Positions 50,737-57,679 of a stretch of 64,000 nt of DNA are shown here, piece by piece. Origin of the DNA: Azophilus sp026709365 (GTDB lineage Bacteria; Pseudomonadota; Gammaproteobacteria; Pseudomonadales; Azotimanducaceae). Position numbers and translations under genes: made by a program. The DNA is taken from contig OZ241345.1 in NCBI GenBank assembly GCA_965200175.1, positions 434,001-498,000 on the forward strand. The letters run 5' to 3'. How positions within the stretch are numbered: position 1 is the stretch's first letter; each line of letters begins with the position of its first letter. The notes beneath the pieces are model-generated. The model saw only the letters and a program-made list of their open reading frames with translations, was not told the origin of the DNA and did no database searches.

Positions 50737-51287
50737 GCGGCGGGCAGCTCCCCGCTCGGCTGTGCCGACTCCTCGGCCGCGCCGTGGCCCGACCCCGGAT
50801 GGCGGCTCCCCTCCTTGCGGGCGGCCCGCAGCTTGAGCAGGAACTGCCCGGCGTTGATCACATAGGTGACGTAGGCCGCCAGCGCCAGCAGCATCAGTTC
50901 CCTGACCGGCAGCAAGTCAAGCAGCAAGCCAGCCAAGTAAGCGGTGTGCAGGGCGAGCACGACCATGCTCACCACATCCTCCCAAAAGAACGCCGACGCG
51001 AAGAGATAGCGCCCGAACACATCCTTTTCCCATATCGACCCGGTCACCATAATCGCGTAAAGCAGGAGCGTCTTCAAGACGATGGAAACGGTTGCGGCGT
51101 CCTCGCCGGCGCCGGTGAGCAGATAGCGAACGACCAGCAAGGCGCTGACCACGCAGACCAGGAATTGGGCGGGCGCCAGCACGCCTTGCACCAGGGTCCA
51201 GCGGGACGCATCGCGGCGCGCCCGCTGCTCCGCGGTGTACAACGGCAATGGACGCCGGGCCGATGCCATGCTGTCCCTGCCGTCCAT
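50733..51287 (-). CDS. bchF: 3-vinyl bacteriochlorophyllide hydratase BchF
   Basis: 184 residues, integral membrane, four to five helices. Typical blocks: PLYTAEQRARRDASRWTLVQ, GVLAPAQFLVCVVSALLVVR, TGSIWEKDVFGRYLFASAFF, WEDVVSMVVLALHTAYL and YVTYVINAGQFLLKLRAAR. It hydrates the 3-vinyl group, the step before BchC. First gene of the bchFNBHLM-lhaA-puhABC-acsF-puhE series; 12 bases separate it from the TonB receptor upstream. Confidence 0.95.
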   Translation of the reverse strand: MDGRDSMASARRPLPLYTAEQRARRDASRWTLVQGVLAPAQFLVCVVSALLVVRYLLTGAGEDAATVSIVLKTLLLYAIMVTGSIWEKDVFGRYLFASAFFWEDVVSMVVLALHTAYLAGLLLDLLPVRELMLLALAAYVTYVINAGQFLLKLRAARKEGSRHPGSGHGAAEESAQPSGELPAA

Positions 51288-51299
51288 CGCCTCCGACCC

Positions 51300-53939
51300 C
51301 TACAGGCTGTAGCTGACCGTCATGCCCAGCGTGCGCCGGGCGCCCAGCCCCACGATGTAGCGGGTGAACTGGGCCAGCACGATCGTGTTGGCCACGTACT
51401 TCTTGTCGAGGACGTTGCGCCCCCAGAACGTGATGTCCCAGTTGTCGCTGCTCAGGTTGACGTTGGCGTTGGCCAGCGTCCGACCGCCATTGTGCGCCAA
51501 GTTCAGGGGCGTTGCGTACATCCTGCTGCGGTAGTTGAAGTCGATGCGGGCGCCAAGCCGCCAGTCGCCGCCCAGGCTGCGGGCGTAGTTCAGCCCCCCG
51601 CCGAACTGCCACTTCGAGGTTCGCTCCACCTGATTGCCGTCCACCCGTCCATCGGCCGGGCAAACGCTGTCGTCGCAGCCCCAGGACGAGGAGCGCCCGG
51701 CGGCCGCGCTTTGATAGACGGCATCCCGGTACTGGGCATCGCTGTAGGCCATGTGGTAGTCGAGCCAGACGCGCTCGGTGGCGATGAGCGATCCATCGAT
51801 CTCCAAGCCAATGACCCGGGCATCGCCGATGTTGCCGATCACGTTCGTTGCCCAAGCCTCCGGGCTGGATGCCGCTTCCGTCCCCTGGACGTTCTTCCAG
51901 TCGATGAAGTAGGCTGCGGCGTTGACCGTCAGCCGGTCGTTGAACAGCCGATTCTTGCTGCCCAGTTCGTAGGTGACGTTGGTTTCCTCGTCATATCTGG
52001 CCTGCTCCGGATTCACGCTGGGGTCCACCGGGTTGTAGCCTCCCCACTTGGCGCCCTTGGCGACCAAGGCATAGGCCATGCTCCTTTCGGTCAGGGACCA
52101 TTCCAGTATGGCGCGCGGCGTGAACAGGGTGAACTTCTCGTCGTAGATCGAATCCACGTTCTCGGGCATCGGGATGCCGAACAGCCCAGTCAGCTGCTCG
52201 AAGTGCTGCTCCTCCCAAGTGTATCGGCCCTCCAAGGCCAAGGTGAGACGGTCGGAGATGCGCCATTCCACGTCGCCAAAGACGGCAGTGACCTTGTCCT
52301 CGTAAAGAACGTGGTTGCCCAGCGCCCGGTTGCCGGTGTCGAAGGGGCTGGGGATGCCGATGTGGACGACGCCCGGCACGGCCTCCACCACTGCGACGTA
52401 GGTGCCCGCAAGCGGGTTCTCCGCCTCCGGCGCGGGCCTGCCGCAGCTCTCCTCCCCGTTGCAGGGCGGCATGAAGTGGAAGACGTTGACGTCCGAGTGG
52501 TCGTTGTCGGAGAAGTACGCGCCGGCCCGCAGGGTCAGTCCCTCGGTGCTGCGGGTCAGCCGGATCTCGTGGCTGCTCGCTTCGAGATCCTCAAGCGGAT
52601 TGGCGTTGATGAGGGTCGATTGGGCCGTCGCCCCAAAGCTGCCCGGCGGCCCCAGCGCCCTGATGAACGGCGGGAACGGCGTTTCCTCAACCGGCAGGTA
52701 CGGCACCCTGGAGCCCAGCAGGCTGATGCGCCCCTCCGCCGCGCCGAAGTTCACCGCCTGGTGATCGACGTGGCCGAACTGGTAGTCGAGGCTCAGCGAG
52801 TCGGTTAGGTCGTAGTGGACATTGAACCGGGTGATTTTCGACTGGGCGTCCAAGGCCAACGATCGCGGATCGACCGCAACGCGGCCCGACGTATCCCCGA
52901 ACCCGGCCGCTTCCAGGGCGGGATCAGGCAGGTCGGGCGGCGAGCTCGGCAGCTTGCCGCAATACGAATGCGGCCCCACCGCCGGGAAGGGCACGTTGTT
53001 GTCGAAGGTGGCCGTGTGGTTGCAGTTGGTGGCCAAGGGCGCGAGATAGGGAAAGCCGGGCGGCGGCCCGACCTCCAGGTTGTCGAAAAGGTAGCGGGCG
53101 CCGTTGATGTCGTAGAACGGCTGGGGTTCGCGGATCGACTCGGTCCGGTAGTGGCTCAACTCCATTTCCAGATGGTCGTTGGGCGACCAGCGCAAGGTTG
53201 CGGAATAGTGCTGGTCGTCCCAGCCGCCGATCCGGCCATCGGTGGAGCGGCCGCCCTTGGGGCCACTGTCGGCAAACGGATGGTGGTTCTTGGTGTGGCC
53301 GTCAAACTCCGAGTGGCCGGCGGCGAGGCGCAGGTGCAGCGCGCCCGGCGCCAAGGGCACGGAGACGCTGCCGCGCGCGTCGAATCGGCCGCCGGTGCCG
53401 TAGTTGGCGCTGACGTCGCCGGACAGCTCCTCGCTGGGACGGCGCGAGACGTAGTTGACCACGCCGGCAAAGGCGCTGCGCCCGAACTGGGCATTCTGCG
53501 GCCCCTTGACCACTTCCACCCGCTGCAGGTTCATCAGCCCCGGATTGACCATGGATTGCCGCTGCAGGTAGATGCCGTCCAGGAACACCGCCGTGTTCTG
53601 AATGCGGGCGGTGGTGAAGGTCTGCCCCATGCCGCGGATGACCGCCGCGGTTGACAGCCCTGCGGTGACGAAGTCCTCGTAGATCAACCCCGAGGTTTCC
53701 TGCGAGATGTCCTGCAAGTCCCGAAAGCTGCGCCGCCGCAACTCCTCGCCGGTAATGGCGCTGACGGACAGCGGCACCTCCTGCAGGGCGTCCTCCCGCC
53801 TGCGGGCCGTGACGATGACCTCCTCGACAATGCCTGAGTGCGAGTAGCCGCCTTGCGCCGCCGCCAACGGGATTGCCGAGCCGCCTGCGGCAAACGCCGT
53901 GAACAAGCCGATCAAAAAGCCTTTTGACTTCACGGTCAT
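51300..53939 (-). CDS. TonB-dependent outer-membrane receptor
   Basis: 879 residues. Signal peptide about 1-28 (FLIGLFTAFAAGGSAIPLAAA), then VEEVIVTARRREDALQEVPL, plug with ITGEELRRRSFRDLQDISQE and RVEVVKGPQNAQFGRSAFAG, and a long barrel with several cysteine-containing loops (CNHTATF, CGKL, CNGEESCG, CDDSVCP). It ends with LGMTVSYSL. Substrate unknown. It lies only 12 bases before bchF on the same strand, so it may read into the photosynthesis operon. It is not the same subfamily as the receptor at 9430 beyond general similarity. Confidence 0.93.
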   Translation of the reverse strand: MTVKSKGFLIGLFTAFAAGGSAIPLAAAQGGYSHSGIVEEVIVTARRREDALQEVPLSVSAITGEELRRRSFRDLQDISQETSGLIYEDFVTAGLSTAAVIRGMGQTFTTARIQNTAVFLDGIYLQRQSMVNPGLMNLQRVEVVKGPQNAQFGRSAFAGVVNYVSRRPSEELSGDVSANYGTGGRFDARGSVSVPLAPGALHLRLAAGHSEFDGHTKNHHPFADSGPKGGRSTDGRIGGWDDQHYSATLRWSPNDHLEMELSHYRTESIREPQPFYDINGARYLFDNLEVGPPPGFPYLAPLATNCNHTATFDNNVPFPAVGPHSYCGKLPSSPPDLPDPALEAAGFGDTSGRVAVDPRSLALDAQSKITRFNVHYDLTDSLSLDYQFGHVDHQAVNFGAAEGRISLLGSRVPYLPVEETPFPPFIRALGPPGSFGATAQSTLINANPLEDLEASSHEIRLTRSTEGLTLRAGAYFSDNDHSDVNVFHFMPPCNGEESCGRPAPEAENPLAGTYVAVVEAVPGVVHIGIPSPFDTGNRALGNHVLYEDKVTAVFGDVEWRISDRLTLALEGRYTWEEQHFEQLTGLFGIPMPENVDSIYDEKFTLFTPRAILEWSLTERSMAYALVAKGAKWGGYNPVDPSVNPEQARYDEETNVTYELGSKNRLFNDRLTVNAAAYFIDWKNVQGTEAASSPEAWATNVIGNIGDARVIGLEIDGSLIATERVWLDYHMAYSDAQYRDAVYQSAAAGRSSSWGCDDSVCPADGRVDGNQVERTSKWQFGGGLNYARSLGGDWRLGARIDFNYRSRMYATPLNLAHNGGRTLANANVNLSSDNWDITFWGRNVLDKKYVANTIVLAQFTRYIVGLGARRTLGMTVSYSL

Positions 53940-53994
53940 TCCCCTGCCAATTTCAAGCAGGGTTCTACCTGAATCAATTCAATCTTGCAATTGC

Positions 53995-54187
53995 GCCTCT
54001 CGCCCAGAGGGCGAGAGGCGGTTGGAGTTTCGCTGGCGCGAAACTCCGCGCACTCGTCGCGCAGGTCGGATTCGGAAATGTTTCTGGGTCCGCACATTGC
54101 GCGCCCGCTTCGCGGGCGCGGATGGAGTTTCGCTGCGCGAAACTCCGCGCGTTCGTCGCGTGGGTCAGGTTCCGAGATGTTTATGAG
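53995..54187 (+). repeat. Pair of family A repeats
   Basis: Two adjacent units. The first has the variant hairpin 1 GCCTCTCGCCC-AGA-GGGCGAGAGGC (53995-54019), as in unit 1 of the crtE-crtD array; the second has GCGCCCGCTTCGCGGGCGC near 54101-54119. Both carry hairpin 2 (GGAGTTTCGC...GCGAAACTCC) and the GGTTTCCGAG/TTTCTG tail. They occupy most of the 53940-54285 gap between the TonB receptor and a CBS gene, where no gene is seen. Confidence 0.9.
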
Positions 54188-54285
54188 CCCTCAGGTTTCC
54201 CCTTGGCCTCCTCCTTGGCCCTCCTGCGGCGGGGAACTCGCCGCTGAACGCCGATTTTCATGTTACTTTATTCGGGCTTGGGGAA

Positions 54286-54717
54286 ATGAGAATGCCTATG
54301 CGGAACGTTGGCGACATTTTGCGGGAAAAGTCCGGGGAGGTCGTTTGGGTCGGTCCGCTTGAGTCCGTGTTTGACGCGCTCAAGCTGATGAACGAGAAGA
54401 ACGTCGGGTCCGTGGTGGTGCAGATCGACGGCTACCTCGTGGGCATACTGTCCGAACGGGATTACGTGCGCAAGGTCATTCTGGACATCCACGCCTCGCA
54501 AAGAACCAAGGTGTCGGAGGTGATGACCCGCGACGTGGTCACGGTGAAGCGCGAGGACAGCATCTTCCATTGCATCTCCCTCTCCCACAAGCATCACATT
54601 CGCCATCTGCCGGTGGTGGAGGAAGGCAAGGTCATTGGGATGATTTCCCTGCGGGACCTGTTCCTTGACATCATTCACCAGAAGGTCGGCGAGGTCGCTG
54701 AGGACGCGGAGCCTTAA
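54286..54717 (+). CDS. CBS-pair protein
   Basis: 143 residues, two CBS motifs: NVGDILREKSGEVVWVGPLE with NEKNVGSVVVQIDGYLVGIL and SERDYVRKVI, then VSEVMTRDVVTVKREDSIFH with HHIRHLPVVEEGKVIGMISL and RDLFLDII. Stand-alone CBS pairs bind adenine nucleotides; the partner is unknown. Three ATGs occur in the first four codons; the second (54292) has better spacing from GGGG. The stop overlaps that of the convergent peroxidase by two to three bases. Confidence 0.9.
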   Translation: MRMPMRNVGDILREKSGEVVWVGPLESVFDALKLMNEKNVGSVVVQIDGYLVGILSERDYVRKVILDIHASQRTKVSEVMTRDVVTVKREDSIFHCISLSHKHHIRHLPVVEEGKVIGMISLRDLFLDIIHQKVGEVAEDAEP

Positions 54718-55958
54718 GGCGGAGCCAGCCACTCAGGAGCCGTGGCCAGCGGCCCGCGCAGGGTTTTCAGGAACGCCTCCAAGCGCTTCAGTTCGTAGGG
54801 CAGCAGGCGAAGCGGCTCGATCTCGCTGTGGCCGACGATGGCGTTCCGCGCCCGGTTGTAGTGGTCCAGCGCCTCGGCCAACGTGCCTATCTGCCCGGCG
54901 TGCATGTAGGGCGCGGTGCCCTCCAGATTGCGCAGCGACGGCGTCTTCTGCGCCGCCACCAGATCATCCCCGGTGCGCATGAAGCGCAGTTCCGCGCAGT
55001 CCTTGGCCGGGTCGTCGCTGTGGGCGCTGAAGCAGTTGAACGGATCGTCGAGAACCAGGCGGACGCCCTCGGCGCGGCCCTTGTCCGGCAGGGTGCCGAC
55101 GGCCGGCAGCACGCCGGTGTTGTGGAACTCGTGGTTGGTCAGCAGCGGCCCGTTGTGGCAGTTGACGCATTGCGCCTTGCCGATGAACAGCCGCAGCCCT
55201 TCAGCCTCCCGGCGGGTGAACCTGGCGTCCGGGACGGTTGCCCCGCCCTCCCCCAAGCTGGCCGCGTAGCGGTCGAAGCGCGTTTCGCCCGGCATCAGCA
55301 AGCGCTCGTAGGCGGCGATCGCCTTGGCGACGTTGACGAACGCCGCAGTGACCGCCGCGCCCTCCTGCGCGGAGGCGGGCGTGTCGCTGGGCAACGGCGG
55401 CAGCGGCCCGAACAGCGCTTCGTAGGCGGCCCGGTAAGTCGGGTCGTCGGCGATCAGGCGGACCGCTTGCGCCCGGCTCACGCCCTGCTCGATCGGGTTT
55501 TCCAATGGCGAGGTGGCCTGTCCCCAGAGACTGTCCTGGCGCCCGTTCCAGAACAGCCAAGGGCTGTGGGCGGCGCCGACCAAGCTCATGGTGTTGAAGG
55601 CTCCGACGGCCAGCCCCGCGCCTTGCGGCAGGCCGTCGGTGAAGCGCCGGGCGGGCTGGTGGCAGGTGGCGCAGGAGACGGCGCCGTTGGCGCTCAGCCG
55701 CGCATCGAAGAACAGGCGATGGCCAAGGCGCTGAGCGGCGGGCTGGTCGGCGACGGCATTGCTGGGATCGTCGGGCAGCGGCAGCAGGGCGGCGAGGCTC
55801 AAGGATTGAACCGCCTTGCGCTCGGCATCGCTCCAAGGCGCGGGGGGCGGCGCATGCAGGTACGCCGCGCCAGCCCCGGCCAAAGCCAGCAGCAGGACGA
55901 GCAGTCCGGTCAAGTCCTTGCCCACGGGCGGTTTTTGCGGCGGCTGGGCGGCGATCAA
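54714..55958 (-). CDS. Di-haem cytochrome c peroxidase (MauG/CcpA family)
   Basis: About 414 residues. An N-terminal membrane anchor or signal (LTGLLVLLLALAGAGAAYL) precedes two c-type haem sites, CATCH (in NGAVSCATCHQPARRF) and CVNCH (in GKAQCVNCHNGPLLTNHEFHN), and the family end block GTAPYMHAGQIGTLAEALDH. Members reduce peroxide or modify proteins in the periplasm. The TTG at 55958 is preferred: it overlaps the upstream stop as TTGA, and the ATG 22 codons upstream lies inside the preceding gene. Paired with the FixH/YtkA-like gene. Confidence 0.88.
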   Translation of the reverse strand: MIAAQPPQKPPVGKDLTGLLVLLLALAGAGAAYLHAPPPAPWSDAERKAVQSLSLAALLPLPDDPSNAVADQPAAQRLGHRLFFDARLSANGAVSCATCHQPARRFTDGLPQGAGLAVGAFNTMSLVGAAHSPWLFWNGRQDSLWGQATSPLENPIEQGVSRAQAVRLIADDPTYRAAYEALFGPLPPLPSDTPASAQEGAAVTAAFVNVAKAIAAYERLLMPGETRFDRYAASLGEGGATVPDARFTRREAEGLRLFIGKAQCVNCHNGPLLTNHEFHNTGVLPAVGTLPDKGRAEGVRLVLDDPFNCFSAHSDDPAKDCAELRFMRTGDDLVAAQKTPSLRNLEGTAPYMHAGQIGTLAEALDHYNRARNAIVGHSEIEPLRLLPYELKRLEAFLKTLRGPLATAPEWLAPP

Positions 55959-56380
55959 AGATCCAGCGGGATGGACAGGGCATCGTCCCCCGCGCCGGAT
56001 TTGACGTTGAGCACCACTTCCCAAGCGCCGCCCATGTGGAACTTCATGCCTTCTATCAGGTAGCGCCCCTCACCCAGATAGGCGGTGGCCCGCGGCGCGG
56101 TGGGCAGGCCGTGGTCATGGGCGGGCATGCCGCCGGTGATGCCGAGGGTGGCGCCTTCCACCGGGTTGCCCTCGGCATCCGTCACCTGGGCGATCCAAGC
56201 GTGGATGCGATTGATCTCGATGGGCTGCAAAGTGGGCGCGTAGCTGATCCGGTAGCGGCCGAGCCGCGTCGGTTGGCTGCTGGCCGGATCCGGCATCGGC
56301 CAAGCCGCCTCAGCGAAGGCGCTGGCGGAGGGCTGGACGGCGAAAAGAGCAACTAGAAGCAGGGGCAGCAGGGCGTTCAT
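55955..56380 (-). CDS. Secreted FixH/YtkA-like protein
   Basis: 141 residues with a signal peptide (residues 1-23, LLPLLLVALFAVQPSASAFA). The domain has RYRISYAPTLQPIEINRIHA, VTDAEGNPVEGATLGITGGM, PAHDHGLPTAPRATAYLGEG and YLIEGMKFHMGGAWEVVLNV, typical of the FixH/YtkA-like fold, in which HDHG, Met and the later H-M could bind metal (copper is possible). Coupled to the peroxidase by a TTGA overlap, so a shared periplasmic role is likely (inference). Confidence 0.8.
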   Translation of the reverse strand: MNALLPLLLVALFAVQPSASAFAEAAWPMPDPASSQPTRLGRYRISYAPTLQPIEINRIHAWIAQVTDAEGNPVEGATLGITGGMPAHDHGLPTAPRATAYLGEGRYLIEGMKFHMGGAWEVVLNVKSGAGDDALSIPLDL

Positions 56381-56482
56381 CGCAGCGGCAGTCTATCATG
56401 GCGGCCATCGGCAAGACGAAATCGAACGTTCGTTCAAAGGAGGTGGCGGACTCGCAGCCGTGAGTTTCGGAGGCAGAGGCTC

Positions 56483-57670
56483 CTAGGGATCTGCATCGGC
56501 AAGAAAGGTAACGCGGACGAACTGGCCGTTTTCGTCGTTGACCAACTCCGGTTCCGTGCCGTTGAACTCCAGCATGGCGCGCCGCATGACCGGCCAGCCT
56601 CGCCCCCTTCGCTCCATTAAGCCGGCAACCACCATGGCGTGCGCCATCGACTCGTTGCGGGAACGTGGCAGACTCCCGGATCGAACGCTATCCACCCGCA
56701 TGTGGTTGGGAAGCGCGCCGGGGCTGGTGATGTCGATTCGGTCCTTGAAGGCCTCAAGCAACACCGGTGAGCCAGTGATCGCATAGTCTCGATGAATGAC
56801 GGCGTTGACCAGCGCCTCACGCAAGGCCATTTCAGGAACGAATGGAATGTTGCGGCGTTGAATGCCCTGGTAGAACTCCTTGCTTCCAAGGTTCTTGGCC
56901 CAAGTTATCGAGTGTCTGACCTGGTCCTCCAACCGCCCATTGACGCTGGCCACGCCCACCGCCTCAGATGCGCGGTCCGTACCGGCATAGGCGGCGCACT
57001 GGATGAAGAAGTTGGAGGTTTGCGGATGGCTTTGCGGATCCCTCCCAAAGGCCATCAGCCCGTACAGCGTCGGGTGAAGCTTGGCGTCCATTCGGGTCAG
57101 CACGCCGGCGTTCTCCATATCCGCCTCGATCGGCGGTTGCGGCACCGTTTCGACTTCAATGCCTTGGTCTTGGAGGAAGAGCCGAAAGGCGCGAAGGTCG
57201 ATGTCCTGTTCCGTCGCCGCGCGAATCACCTGCTCCTCGGTGAGCACGAATCCGAAGTCGTTTAGGAGTGTCTGCAACTCCGCGGGCGAGGGCTGCACAC
57301 TGCTGCGCTGGCGGCGAATCCAAAAGCGTCCGGCGTAGTGCAATGGCTCGAAACCACGAGGTTGACGAGGCACATCCACCCAGTGGACCCAGCCCTGCGG
57401 GTCTTCATGCCTTCCGCAGCGGGCGGACACAGGCACGCTGCAGCCGCTTTGCAGGAATTGAGAGAGCCGTTCCTGCACCTTCTCGGGGTCTTCCCGCACC
57501 CCGACGATCAAGCCGGGATCCTCCACCCCAAGGACGATCAATCCGCCGATGCCGTTCCCCATCGCGCAAATCGCTTTACCGATCGCCGACAAGTCGCCGA
57601 GTCCGCGCTTGAACTCCGTGCTTTCGTCTTCGCCGGCCTCAATTCGCCGCAGCACGTCAAGCCACTCCAT
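56483..57670 (-). CDS. AlbA_2/Schlafen-type ATP-binding protein
   Basis: 395 residues. The N-terminal AlbA_2 domain has EDESTEFKRGLGDLSAIGKA, GNGIGGLIVLGVEDPG and VPRQPRGFEPLHYAGRFWIR; the C-terminal half is a GHKL-like ATPase part (FVPEMALREALVNAVIHRDY, DRIDITSPGALPNHMRVDSV, RGRGWPVMRRAMLEFNGTEP). Such proteins are often annotated as transcriptional regulators or DNA-binding ATPases and occur in defence-related and mobile loci. It starts nine bases after the PHP-ATPase stop, so the two form an operon. Confidence 0.85.
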   Translation of the reverse strand: MEWLDVLRRIEAGEDESTEFKRGLGDLSAIGKAICAMGNGIGGLIVLGVEDPGLIVGVREDPEKVQERLSQFLQSGCSVPVSARCGRHEDPQGWVHWVDVPRQPRGFEPLHYAGRFWIRRQRSSVQPSPAELQTLLNDFGFVLTEEQVIRAATEQDIDLRAFRLFLQDQGIEVETVPQPPIEADMENAGVLTRMDAKLHPTLYGLMAFGRDPQSHPQTSNFFIQCAAYAGTDRASEAVGVASVNGRLEDQVRHSITWAKNLGSKEFYQGIQRRNIPFVPEMALREALVNAVIHRDYAITGSPVLLEAFKDRIDITSPGALPNHMRVDSVRSGSLPRSRNESMAHAMVVAGLMERRGRGWPVMRRAMLEFNGTEPELVNDENGQFVRVTFLADADP

Positions 57671-57679
57671 GCCCAGGCC

